The position numbers and the translations under genes were made by a program. Shown piece after piece: positions 33,207 to 41,768 of a stretch of DNA of 53,522 nt. Origin of the DNA: Lachnospiraceae bacterium (GTDB taxonomy: Bacteria; Bacillota; Clostridia; Lachnospirales; Lachnospiraceae); NCBI GenBank assembly GCA_024680055.1, contig JAILCP010000010.1:1-53522 (forward strand). Direction: 5' to 3'. Under the pieces are notes generated by a model. That model had not been told where the DNA came from. It saw nothing but the letters and a program-made list of their open reading frames with translations, and did not search any database. How positions within the stretch are numbered: the first letter of the stretch is position 1; every line of letters starts with the position of its first letter.

Positions 33207-33226
33207 AATGGTATCATGAAAACCAT
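33207..33226. repeat. Small inverted repeat in the divergent ClC/DMT region
   Basis: AATGGT (33207-33212) and ACCATT (33222-33227 region) flank 9 bases. It overlaps a weak minus-strand promoter (TTGATA, 17 bases, TACCAT) for the ClC gene and could be an operator. Short, so low certainty. Confidence 0.35.
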
Positions 33227-33374
33227 TAAATATCAAATTTCTAAAATTTTTCTAAAGTGAATATGAGTTTTTCTGAGTATTTTTGAAACGAGTGTGACAA
33301 AATAATAACACACGGGAGCTCACACACTTTTTATCCCGTAAAAATTTAATATTCCATAGGAGAGGAGTTACATT

Positions 33375-34295
33375 ATGCAGACAAAAGGAAGTATCAAAGG
33401 TAAACTGTTACTTTTGTTCGTAGCAGTTGCATGGGGAAGTTCCATGGTAGTTATCAAGGGCTCAACAGATTTTTTGCCGGCAGGTGGCTTATTAGCACTT
33501 CGTTTTACGTTGGCTAGTATTTTCCTTGCAATCATGTACAGAAAAAAACTGAAATTGATTGACAAAGAATATATTAAAGCCGGTATTTTTATTGGCGTTT
33601 GTTTGTTCCTTGCATACTTCACACAGACCATTGGTGTTATGCTTGAGATGCCTGGTAAGAGTCATTTCTTGTCATCCGCATACTGTGTATTCGTACCGTT
33701 TATCGGATGGCTGGTATTGAGACAGAAACCAAAGATGTATCACATCATTGCAGCTACCATGTGTGCAATCGGTATTATTTTCGTTTCTGTTGTAGGAAGC
33801 TTTAGCATCAGCTATGGTGACAGTATTTCCATTATCAGTTCCGTTTTCTGGGCAGCACAGATTGTTGCCATTGCAAAATGGGGTGAAGGAAAGGATCCTG
33901 GAATCATCACATTTCTTCAGTTCGTGGTATCCGGCATTTTAGCATGGATTTACACATTGGTATTTGAAGATATGAGTCTTGGTTCATTACAGGGACCTGC
34001 AGCATTTGGCGTTATTTATTTAGGATTGGTATGTTCCGGACTTTGTTTCTTATCACAGACAATTGCGCAGAAAACAGAGTCACCAACCAGTGTTTCCATT
34101 ATTTTAAGTTTTGAAAACTTATTCGGAATTATTTTCGGAATGGTATTCTTTGCAGAAACAATGACAGTAAACAAAGCCATTGGATTTGCTTTAATGTTTG
34201 CAGCAATCTTAATCGCAGAGCTTCAGCCAAGCTTCTTAATGTCAAAAGCAGACAGAGAGGCACTTGAGATGGAGAAGCAAAAGGCTGCACAGTAA
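33375..34295 (+). CDS. DMT-superfamily transporter (EamA domains)
   Basis: The 306-residue protein has ten predicted membrane helices in two EamA halves: AVAWGSSMVVIKGSTDFLPAGGLLALRF begins the first, and SPTSVSIILSFENLFGIIFGMVFFAE marks the second. DMT carriers move small metabolites such as amino acids or nucleosides, with export most common; the substrate is not readable. A TIGR00300 protein linked to ornithine chemistry follows 52 bases later, hinting at amino-acid transport, but they may have separate promoters. Confidence 0.85.
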   Translation: MQTKGSIKGKLLLLFVAVAWGSSMVVIKGSTDFLPAGGLLALRFTLASIFLAIMYRKKLKLIDKEYIKAGIFIGVCLFLAYFTQTIGVMLEMPGKSHFLSSAYCVFVPFIGWLVLRQKPKMYHIIAATMCAIGIIFVSVVGSFSISYGDSISIISSVFWAAQIVAIAKWGEGKDPGIITFLQFVVSGILAWIYTLVFEDMSLGSLQGPAAFGVIYLGLVCSGLCFLSQTIAQKTESPTSVSIILSFENLFGIIFGMVFFAETMTVNKAIGFALMFAAILIAELQPSFLMSKADREALEMEKQKAAQ

Positions 34296-34347
34296 CACTA
34301 GATATAATAAAATTAGAACTATAGACATATAATAAGGAGAGATTAAA

Positions 34348-35442
34348 ATGTCATTTGAACTTAGAAAATATACACATCCAGATTTTACAGAAAAGAAATT
34401 CGTAGACGCACCAAATTGTAAATTAGAAGAAGCACCTGCTGATGGTGTTGTACCTTTTGATTTCCATGCATTAAGTATTTTCCCTGAATACTTTAAAATT
34501 GACGGAGAATGGTTAATGTGTGAAGAGTCCAGAATGGATACCGTTCCAATGTTCGACGGTAAAAAGATCCGTTCCATCGAAGCACGTCGTGCAAAGAAAG
34601 GTGACTTAATCGTAGTTGGTCGTACCGAAAACTGTGAAGATGGTATTTACATGCATGCTGACGGATTCAACGAGAAGTCCACATCCGGAGATACTTTTGC
34701 ATTCCGTACAGGACGTTCCAGAGAAACTTCTTTCTCTAAGGATTTTGATGAAATCGTTGAATTATTGAAATATGAAAAAGATCATGGACATATCGTATGG
34801 GTTATGGGACCTGCATTTTCCTTCGATATCAGAGCAAGAAAAGCACTTTCTGCTATGATCGAAAACGGATATGCACATGCAGTGCTTGCAGGAAACGCTC
34901 TTGCAACTCATGATATTGAAGGTGCTTACATGAACACAGCACTTGGACAGAACATTTATACACAGGAAAATGTTCACAACGGACATTACAACCACTTAGA
35001 TGTTATCAACCGTGTAAGAGCAGCAGGTTCTATTCCGGCATTTATTGAGCAGGAGCACTTGGATAACGGAATCATTACAGCAGCTGTTAAGAACAACGTT
35101 CCGATTGTACTTGGCGGATCTATCCGTGATGACGGACCACTTCCGGAAGTATACGGAAATGTTTACGCAGCACAGGATGCAATGAGAGAGCAGGTAAGCA
35201 AGGCAACTACCGTTATTACTATGGCTACCATGCTTCATTCCATCGCTGTTGGAAATATGACACCAAGCTTCCGTGTAACAGAAGACGGAACTGTTCGTCA
35301 GACATACTTCTACGTATGTGATGCTGCTGAATTCGTTGTTAACAAGTTAGCTGACAGAGGAAGTCTTTCTTCCAAAGGTATTATTACCAATGCTCAGGAC
35401 TTTGTATGTAACATTGCAGACGGTCTTGGATTAGAGTACTAA
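34348..35442 (+). CDS. TIGR00300-family protein (LOR/SDH-type; possible alternative ornithine cyclodeaminase)
   Basis: A 364-residue soluble protein. The N-terminal LOR/SDH-like domain (1-110) with FDFHALSIFPEYFKIDGEW is followed by a Rossmann-like domain (about 145-360) with GNALATHDIEGAYMNTALG, PIVLGGSIRDDGPLPEV and ITMATMLHSIAVGNMTPSF. The same module occurs at the C-terminus of some plant LKR/SDH-type and cyanobacterial arginine dihydrolase/ornithine cyclodeaminase proteins, and archaeal stand-alone members convert ornithine to proline. That activity is the best guess. It is strongly coded with an AAGGAGAG site. Confidence 0.72.
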   Translation: MSFELRKYTHPDFTEKKFVDAPNCKLEEAPADGVVPFDFHALSIFPEYFKIDGEWLMCEESRMDTVPMFDGKKIRSIEARRAKKGDLIVVGRTENCEDGIYMHADGFNEKSTSGDTFAFRTGRSRETSFSKDFDEIVELLKYEKDHGHIVWVMGPAFSFDIRARKALSAMIENGYAHAVLAGNALATHDIEGAYMNTALGQNIYTQENVHNGHYNHLDVINRVRAAGSIPAFIEQEHLDNGIITAAVKNNVPIVLGGSIRDDGPLPEVYGNVYAAQDAMREQVSKATTVITMATMLHSIAVGNMTPSFRVTEDGTVRQTYFYVCDAAEFVVNKLADRGSLSSKGIITNAQDFVCNIADGLGLEY

Positions 35443-35447
35443 TTAAG

Positions 35448-35477
35448 TTGCAAAATGCTGACCACTTTGTGTATAAT
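35448..35477 (+). promoter_or_regulatory. Promoter of the DUF3842 gene
   Basis: TTGCAA (35448-35453), 18 bases, TATAAT (35472-35477). Confidence 0.72.
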
Positions 35478-35530
35478 AAGCTGTATGAGATGTGCAAGAA
35501 GCACAAACGAACCGGGAAAGGTGACATAGA

Positions 35531-35944
35531 GTGAATATTTTAGTAATTGATGCACAAGGCGGAGGCATGGGTCGTCAGTTGGTTACGAAGATTCGGGAAA
35601 GAATTCCCGATGCGGAGGTCATTGCTGTTGGAAGTAACAGTATGGCAACCGGAGCCATGATTAAGGCAGGGGCCTCTCGAGCTGCCACCGGAGAGAATGC
35701 CGTGAAGGTGTGCGCAGAGATGGCGGATATTATCACAGGACCAATTGGAATATTGGTGGCCAATGCAATGCTGGGGGAAATTACACCGTCGATGGCTGAA
35801 GCTGTCGGTAAGAGCAAGGCACAACGAGTGCTGGTGCCGGTGGCCAATTGCAGTACATCCATTGCAGGTGTAAAGAGCCAGAATGTAGGGCAGATGATAG
35901 ACGATGCCGTGACAATCATAGAGAAATACGCAAATTTAATATAA
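35531..35944 (+). CDS. DUF3842 family protein
   Basis: A 137-residue protein starting with GTG at 35531, 10 bases after GGAAAGG. It reads MNILVIDAQGGGMGRQL, a Rossmann-like glycine-rich nucleotide-binding start, then a GSNSMATGAMIKAGA segment and CSTSIAGV near the C-terminus. This is the DUF3842 family of Clostridia; no activity is known. It lies after a TIGR00300 protein, with its own promoter and terminator. Confidence 0.8.
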   Translation: MNILVIDAQGGGMGRQLVTKIRERIPDAEVIAVGSNSMATGAMIKAGASRAATGENAVKVCAEMADIITGPIGILVANAMLGEITPSMAEAVGKSKAQRVLVPVANCSTSIAGVKSQNVGQMIDDAVTIIEKYANLI

Positions 35945-35965
35945 GCAAGTATACATGAAGCCAAG

Positions 35966-36008
35966 AAGGCCGAAGCACATGGAAGAATTGATGTGCCTCG
36001 GCCTTTTT
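35966..36008 (+). terminator. Terminator of the DUF3842 gene
   Basis: AAGGCCGA-GCACAT pairs with ATGTGC-CTCGGCCTT around a 10-base loop, then TTTT; a second T-run follows at 36013-36020. Confidence 0.85.
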
Positions 36009-36030
36009 ATGTATTTTTTTAAGTATAGAT

Positions 36031-37095
36031 ATGAGAAAGAAACAAAAGAGAAAGTTAATAACAGTAAGTAAACATATAGGTGAAGTGGTGATGCTTCTTT
36101 TCTTCCTTTCACTGATTGTCTTTGTAATGGCAAGATTGTGTCCGGGAGATCCCCTTCGTGCGTGGTATGGTGCATCCGTGGATCGAATGAATGAGGCAGG
36201 AAAAGAGGCAGCCAGGACCTCCCTTGGTTTAAATGAGCCTATATGGATTCAATATATGGAATGGATAAAAAATCTTTTACACGGCGATCTTGGAATTTCC
36301 TTTAAGTACAAACGTCCGGTACTTGAGGTGATTGAAAGCGCATGGTTAAACACATTGACCTTTGGTCTTCTCTCCTATGTTGTAACCTTTGTGCTTTCCT
36401 TTGCCCTTGGAAAGTTTTGTGCCTCAAGGGAAGGAAGCAGAGTTGACCGTATGATTTGCAGGGCGGGAGTGATTTCAGGAAATGTACCTACCTTTTTCCT
36501 GTCCCTGCTTTTTATCCTGTTTTTTGCAGTAAAATTGAAAATTCTACCAACCGGAGGTGCTTACTCCTATGGAATGAAATACAATGTGGTCAACCGTCTT
36601 TGGCATATGGTACTTCCGGTTTCTGTAATGGTGATTGGCCATCTATGGTATTACGCCTACATGATCCGAAATCTCTTGGTGGAAGAGACCAGAAAGGATT
36701 ATGTTTTACTTTTAAAAGCCCAGGGAATTCCAAGAAAACTCATTCTTGGAAAATATTGTGTGAAAAACATTTTACCGCCGATGCTGATAATTATGGCTCT
36801 GGCGGTACCCCACTTAGTAGGTGGAACCTACGTGGTGGAAATGGTATTTGGTTATCCGGGACTTGGAAGTCTCAGTTTTGAAAGCGCCCTTTATAAAGAC
36901 TATAACATGTTGATGGCATTGACTATGATCACAGGTGTGGTGATTATAACAGCCAACTATTTTGCTCAGGTCATGGGTGAAAAAATGGATCATCGAATGA
37001 AGGAAGATGAATTTGTTGAGGAGGAAGAGGAAGATGGAGAAAAAGAAAAAACCATATCTGTCTATCGTAATCCTGGCTATCATACTCCTAAGTAG
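36031..37095 (+). CDS. ABC transporter permease, Opp/Dpp/Nik B-type (probable nickel importer)
   Basis: The 354-residue membrane protein has six helices; VFVMARLCPGDPLRAWYG after helix 1 and the EAA-like loop ETRKDYVLLLKAQGIPRKLILGKYCVKN mark DppB/NikB permeases. It starts 11 bases after a T-run and no ribosome site is clear; an in-frame ATG at 36091, after AGGTGAAG, is an alternative start. The C-terminus is unusually acidic. Downstream are the second permease, binding protein, fused ATPase and lar genes, so nickel is the likeliest cargo. Peptide import cannot be excluded. Confidence 0.85.
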   Translation: MRKKQKRKLITVSKHIGEVVMLLFFLSLIVFVMARLCPGDPLRAWYGASVDRMNEAGKEAARTSLGLNEPIWIQYMEWIKNLLHGDLGISFKYKRPVLEVIESAWLNTLTFGLLSYVVTFVLSFALGKFCASREGSRVDRMICRAGVISGNVPTFFLSLLFILFFAVKLKILPTGGAYSYGMKYNVVNRLWHMVLPVSVMVIGHLWYYAYMIRNLLVEETRKDYVLLLKAQGIPRKLILGKYCVKNILPPMLIIMALAVPHLVGGTYVVEMVFGYPGLGSLSFESALYKDYNMLMALTMITGVVIITANYFAQVMGEKMDHRMKEDEFVEEEEEDGEKEKTISVYRNPGYHTPK

Positions 37096-37852
37096 TATGT
37101 TTGCAGGTCTATTGACTCCTTATGCACCGGGAGAAATGGACGATGCAGCCTTTGCCCTGGCGCCTTGCAAAGCGCACATTTTTGGTACAGACACCATGGG
37201 AAGAGATTTGTATACCCTGGTTTTATACGGTGGAAGAGCCAGCTTAATCATTGGGATGCTCAGTGCTTTGATTGCTACTTTTATTGCATCGGTTTATGGA
37301 ACGTTAAGCGGCATTGCACCAAAAAAAATAGATCACTTGTTAATGCGTATCACAGACGTGTTAATCAGTGTTCCCGGAATTATAATGGTGATTTTTTTGC
37401 AGGCCATCTGCGGGAAAGCCACCTATTTATCCCTATCACTGATTATCGGAGCCACCGGTTGGATGAGTATGTCCAAAGTGGTTCGCAGTGAAGTAAGGAG
37501 AATTCGAAACAGCGATTTTATCCTATCGGCAAAACTTATGGGAGGGGGATTCTGGTACATCCTTTTAAGGCATTTATTTCCGACCTTCTTTCCTTCCATT
37601 ATGTTTATGGCAGTAAGCTCCATCGGCTCTGCCATGATTACAGAGTCCACACTAAGCTTCATGGGATTGGGACTTCCGCTTACGGAGGTTTCCTGGGGAA
37701 GTCTTTTGTCGATGTCACAAAATGCACTTTTATCCAACCAATGGTGGCTTATTGTAATACCCGGTCTGGTACTGGTGGTCACGCTGGTTTTTTTAACAGA
37801 ACTTGGGGAATATTTAAGAGGCAATAATACAAGATTGCACAGTAATATTTAA
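37034..37852 (+). CDS. ABC transporter permease, Opp/Dpp/Nik C-type (probable nickel importer)
   Basis: A 272-residue DppC/NikC-type permease whose start at 37034, inside the end of the first permease gene (62-base overlap), follows GAGGAGGAAGAGG. The N-terminal helix is followed by GTDTMGRDLYTLVLYGGRASL, the hallmark of this family, and the EAA loop is VVRSEVRRIRNSDFILSAKLMGGGFWYILLRHLFP. It forms the membrane pore with the upstream permease. Confidence 0.85.
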   Translation: MEKKKKPYLSIVILAIILLSSMFAGLLTPYAPGEMDDAAFALAPCKAHIFGTDTMGRDLYTLVLYGGRASLIIGMLSALIATFIASVYGTLSGIAPKKIDHLLMRITDVLISVPGIIMVIFLQAICGKATYLSLSLIIGATGWMSMSKVVRSEVRRIRNSDFILSAKLMGGGFWYILLRHLFPTFFPSIMFMAVSSIGSAMITESTLSFMGLGLPLTEVSWGSLLSMSQNALLSNQWWLIVIPGLVLVVTLVFLTELGEYLRGNNTRLHSNI

Positions 37853-37870
37853 AAGAGGAGAAGAAACAAC

Positions 37871-39463
37871 ATGAGAAAGCAAAACTTATTACGCGTTGTA
37901 GCGTTGGCAACGGCAATGACCATGGGACTTGCCTGTCTTTCCGGCTGTGGAAAGAGCGCCACAAAAGAAGAAAAGAAAGAAGAAAGTAAAAAGACCGAAA
38001 CCGAAAACACCCTGGTTTACGGAAGTGGAGATTATACAGCAATTAACCCTGCACTTTACGAACACGGAGAAATCAATTCTCTGATTTTCGCAGGTTTGGT
38101 TGCCCATGATGAGAACAATGAAATTGTGCCGGCATTGGCTGACAGCTGGGATTACGACGAAGATGACTGCGAATGGACCTTTAAGTTAAAAGAAGGACTG
38201 ACCTTCCAGGACGGAGAACCTGTAACTTCCAAAGATGTAAAATTCACATTGGAAAGCATTATTGATCCAAAGAACAATTCTGAAATTGTTTCCAACTATC
38301 AGGACATTGAGGAAATTGAGTGTGAAGATGATACCACTGTGGATATTAAATTAAAGAAAGAAAATGTAGCATTTCTTGATTATATGACCATTGGTATTCT
38401 TCCGGAACACCTTTTGGCAGAAAAAGACCTTGCAACCGATGAATTTAACCAGAAACCAATCGGTGCAGGACCTTACAAATTAACCGATTGGGACGAAGGT
38501 CAGAGCATTACTTTGGAGCGCTTTGATGATTATTATGCAGGAACTCCAAAGATTGAAAAGGTGATTTTCAAAATCGTGGAAGACAGCGATGCAAGACTTT
38601 TACAGCTTCAGTCCGGTGATATTGATATGGCTCAGTTGACACCAAAGGACGCAAAGGCGTATAAAGAAAATAACAAAGACGGTAAGGTTTACAACATGAA
38701 AACCGCAGATTACCGTGCCATCGCATACAACTTTAGCGGTTCTGAATTATTTAAGAAGTATCCGGAACTTTCCAATATTTTAAGCTATGGAATTAACAGA
38801 GAAGCCATTGTAAAGGGTACACTGTTAGGAGAAGGTCAGGTGGCATATTCTCCAATTCAGAAAAATAAATTCAATGACGATTCCATTGAGAAATTTGATT
38901 ACAATCCGGACAAAATGAAAGAACTACTGGAAAAAGACGGATGGAAAACCAATGCATTAGGCTGGTATGAAAAAGACGGTACAGAATTAAGCTTTACCAT
39001 CAATGCCATGGCAGATGACCAGTTACGTGTGGATATGGCCAATATGTGCGCAGAAATGTTAAAAGCACAGGGCGTTCGCGTACAGGCAGAAGCGAAAAAG
39101 GAACTTGACTGGGCAGGTCAGGATGCCTGCATTATCGGATGGGGAAGTCCATTTGATGCAGACGATCATACCTACAAAATCTTTTCTTCAGACGCGGGTG
39201 ATAACTACACCGGTTATGCAAACAAAAAGGTGGATGCTGCATTGGAAAAAGCACGTACAACTTCCGATGAGAAGGAAAGAAAAGATGCTTATTCAGAGTT
39301 CTTAAATGTGATGACAGACAACATGCCATATACCTTCATTGCATACATCGATGCAGATTATGCCATGAACGGAAAGGTAAAAGGAATTACAGAAAACACC
39401 CTTCTTGGACATCACGGAGTGGGTATTTTCTATAACATTGCAGATTGGGAGATTGAACAGTAA
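37871..39463 (+). CDS. ABC transporter substrate-binding lipoprotein (SBP_bac_5; probable nickel-binding)
   Basis: The 530-residue extracytoplasmic receptor has a signal peptide ending in LSGC (lipidated Cys26), a Lys/Glu-rich tether, then the SBP_bac_5 fold with VYGSGDYTAINPALYEHGE and the family segment LADSWDYDEDDCEWTFKLKEGLTFQDGEPVTSKDVKFTLE. Peptide and nickel (NikA) binders share it. The lar genes in the same operon argue for nickel or a nickel-chelator complex. No obvious His-rich nickel site is visible in it. Confidence 0.85.
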   Translation: MRKQNLLRVVALATAMTMGLACLSGCGKSATKEEKKEESKKTETENTLVYGSGDYTAINPALYEHGEINSLIFAGLVAHDENNEIVPALADSWDYDEDDCEWTFKLKEGLTFQDGEPVTSKDVKFTLESIIDPKNNSEIVSNYQDIEEIECEDDTTVDIKLKKENVAFLDYMTIGILPEHLLAEKDLATDEFNQKPIGAGPYKLTDWDEGQSITLERFDDYYAGTPKIEKVIFKIVEDSDARLLQLQSGDIDMAQLTPKDAKAYKENNKDGKVYNMKTADYRAIAYNFSGSELFKKYPELSNILSYGINREAIVKGTLLGEGQVAYSPIQKNKFNDDSIEKFDYNPDKMKELLEKDGWKTNALGWYEKDGTELSFTINAMADDQLRVDMANMCAEMLKAQGVRVQAEAKKELDWAGQDACIIGWGSPFDADDHTYKIFSSDAGDNYTGYANKKVDAALEKARTTSDEKERKDAYSEFLNVMTDNMPYTFIAYIDADYAMNGKVKGITENTLLGHHGVGIFYNIADWEIEQ

Positions 39464-39466
39464 TTC

Positions 39467-40948
39467 ATGAGTAACGTACTTGAAATCAACAATATGAAAC
39501 TGTGTTTCCACGGACCTACGGAAATTGTCCACGCGGTCCGTGGAGTTTCTCTTTTTATAAAAGAAGGAGAAATTGTGGCTTTGGTAGGTGAGTCCGGTTC
39601 CGGAAAAACGGCATTGTGCCGCGGAATACTGCGATTGCATGCAAGTCACGCCAGATTTGAAGGAGGAGAAGTCTTTCTTCAGGGACAGTCCTTGATTACA
39701 AAAAGTGAAAAGGAAATGGAAGAAGTGCGAGGTAAAATGGCTTCCATGGTGTTCCAGGATCCCTTAAGTTCTCTGGATCCGGTGCGAACGGTGTATCAGC
39801 AGGTGGTGGACCCTATTTTATTTCATGCGAAGAAAAAGCCGAGCAAAGGGTTTTTACGTGAAAAAGTAATCGGGTTGCTGGAAGATATGGGAATGGAACA
39901 GGGGGAGCAGTTTTTAAACCGCTATCCACATCAGTTATCCGGAGGACAACGACAGCGAGTGGCTTTTGCCATAGCCCTGGCATTGGACCCGCCCCTTTTA
40001 ATTGCAGATGAACCAACCACCGCATTGGATCCGGACAGTGCCATGAAAATCATGGAATTGATTCAAAAAATTGCCGGGGAAAAAAACAAGGCAATTTTGT
40101 TTATTACCCACGATTTGAGACTGGTTCAGGGAGTGGCAGATCGAATTTATGTAATGAAAGACGGGAGAGTCATAGAACAGGGTACCGGCAACGAGATTTT
40201 TGGTCATCCAAAGGAGGATTACACCAAGGATTTGGTTCGATTTTCCAAATACGGGAAAAAAGAAAGCCATTACCACGGCTCTGTTTTTGAAGAAAAAGAG
40301 GAAGAGTCACTGATTCACATTTCCGGGTTAAACAAAACATTTTTAGGAGACCATCACAGCAAAAAGGTGGTTTTGAAAGATTTTTCCCTGGAGGTAAAAA
40401 AAGGTGAAATCCTTGGAATTGTAGGACAATCCGGATGTGGAAAGTCCACCTTGGCAAGAATCATTATGGGAATTGAAAAAGCCGATGGGGGACAGCTTTC
40501 CTTTCATCATCCTCTGAAGAAACAAATGGTTTTCCAGGACTCCAAGTCAGCGTTTAATGAGCGTATGACTCTTTTTGAAATTATGGAAGAGCCGCTGATT
40601 TTAGGAAGTAAACTGACAAGGGAGCAGCGCAAAGAAAAAGTTCTTGCCATGCTTTCTTCCGTTCATTTGTCACAGGATTTGCTGGATCGTCATCCTTATG
40701 ATGTATCCGGGGGACAGCGACAAAGGGCAGCCATTGCCAGAGCATTGATTACAGATCCGGAGTTTGTGATTTTAGATGAACCACTTTCTTCTTTGGATGT
40801 GCCAATTCAGGCGCAGATTGTACATTTATTAAAAGAACTTCATGATGAAAGAAACCTTACCATGATTATCATAGCTCACGATATTCCTATGGTGGAACAT
40901 ATCAGTGACCGGGTAATTTCCATGGAAAGCATAGAACAGAAAGCGTAA
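39467..40948 (+). CDS. Fused dual-ATPase ABC protein (DppD-DppF/NikD-NikE fusion)
   Basis: A 493-residue protein of two nucleotide-binding domains. NBD1: Walker A GESGSGKTAL (about 43), signature LSGGQRQRVAFAIAL, Walker B LLIADEPTTALD. NBD2: GQSGCGKSTL (about 325), VSGGQRQRAAIARAL, FVILDEPLSSLD. Opp/Nik systems usually have these as two proteins; here one chain does both. It powers the importer encoded upstream, whose SBP gene ends 3 bases before this start, and no separate ribosome site is clear. Confidence 0.88.
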   Translation: MSNVLEINNMKLCFHGPTEIVHAVRGVSLFIKEGEIVALVGESGSGKTALCRGILRLHASHARFEGGEVFLQGQSLITKSEKEMEEVRGKMASMVFQDPLSSLDPVRTVYQQVVDPILFHAKKKPSKGFLREKVIGLLEDMGMEQGEQFLNRYPHQLSGGQRQRVAFAIALALDPPLLIADEPTTALDPDSAMKIMELIQKIAGEKNKAILFITHDLRLVQGVADRIYVMKDGRVIEQGTGNEIFGHPKEDYTKDLVRFSKYGKKESHYHGSVFEEKEEESLIHISGLNKTFLGDHHSKKVVLKDFSLEVKKGEILGIVGQSGCGKSTLARIIMGIEKADGGQLSFHHPLKKQMVFQDSKSAFNERMTLFEIMEEPLILGSKLTREQRKEKVLAMLSSVHLSQDLLDRHPYDVSGGQRQRAAIARALITDPEFVILDEPLSSLDVPIQAQIVHLLKELHDERNLTMIIIAHDIPMVEHISDRVISMESIEQKA

Positions 40949-40954
40949 TTGAAA

Positions 40955-41767
40955 ATGAAAGAACAGTTAAAAGAACAGGCGTTAAAAGAATATCTAAAAA
41001 ATTTGGGATCCGTGGCCATTGCTTTTTCCGGAGGCGTGGATTCCACGTATCTGGTCAGTGTGGCAGCAGAGGTACTTGGGAAAAATGCCATTGCATTGAC
41101 CGCTAAATCCGCAGCCATTCCAATGAAAGAACTTCAGGGCTCCATTGATTTTTGTAAGGAGAAGGGGATTGAACAAATTATTGTGGATACCAATCCCATG
41201 GATATCCCCGGATTTTCGGAAAACCCGCCGGATCGTTGCTATATCTGTAAAAAAGGAATTTTCCGGGGATTGATCGATGCGGCAGAAAAACAGGGAATTG
41301 TTCATGTGGCGGAAGGTTCCAATGTAGATGATACGGGTGACTACAGACCGGGAATGAAGGCCTTAAAAGAATTGGGGTTATTAAGTCCCCTGATGGAGGT
41401 AGGATTAAGTAAAGCGGACATACGCTTTTTATCCAAAGAACGGAATCTGCCAACCTGGAACGTACCGTCGGCGGCCTGCCTTGCATCCCGTTTTGCTTAT
41501 GGAGAGGTTATTACAAAAGAAAAACTTGGCATGGTGGAAAAGGCGGAAGAGCTTTTGCGGGAAAAAGGATTTTCCCAGCTTCGTGTGCGCATGCACGGGG
41601 ATAGTCTTGCGCGAATTGAAGTGATTCCGGCGGAAATGGATAAGCTATATGAACAAAAAACGGAAATTGTATCCGGGTTAAAAACACTTGGATTTGACTA
41701 TATAACCATGGATCTGAAGGGGTATCGCATGGGCAGTATGAATGAAATTTTGAAAAAGGAGAAGTAA
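40955..41767 (+). CDS. larE: LarE: ATP-dependent sacrificial sulfur transferase of the nickel-pincer cofactor
   Basis: LarE activates carboxyl groups of the pyridinium dicarboxylate intermediate by adenylation and adds sulfur. The 270-residue product has the PP-loop SGGVDST (25-31), a CxxC at Cys95/Cys98 (RCYICK), and Cys175 in PSAACLASRF, which falls where Lactobacillus plantarum LarE has its sacrificial Cys176. The ATG at 40955 is preferred over an in-frame TTG at 40949. It follows the importer ATPase by 6 bases. Confidence 0.9.
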   Translation: MKEQLKEQALKEYLKNLGSVAIAFSGGVDSTYLVSVAAEVLGKNAIALTAKSAAIPMKELQGSIDFCKEKGIEQIIVDTNPMDIPGFSENPPDRCYICKKGIFRGLIDAAEKQGIVHVAEGSNVDDTGDYRPGMKALKELGLLSPLMEVGLSKADIRFLSKERNLPTWNVPSAACLASRFAYGEVITKEKLGMVEKAEELLREKGFSQLRVRMHGDSLARIEVIPAEMDKLYEQKTEIVSGLKTLGFDYITMDLKGYRMGSMNEILKKEK

Positions 41768-41768
41768 C

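Noticed and set aside
33312..33339. ACGGGA/TCCCGT hairpin before the DMT gene as a riboswitch or attenuator
   Set aside because: The stem is only 6 bp with a 16-base loop and no T-run, so it is not distinguishable from chance.
33176..33374. Fluoride riboswitch for the ClC gene
   Set aside because: The conserved crcB-motif sequence is absent on either strand; only small inverted repeats are seen.
37871..39463. Naming the importer genes nikA-E outright
   Set aside because: The proteins also fit peptide importers; only the lar context suggests nickel, so no symbol was given.
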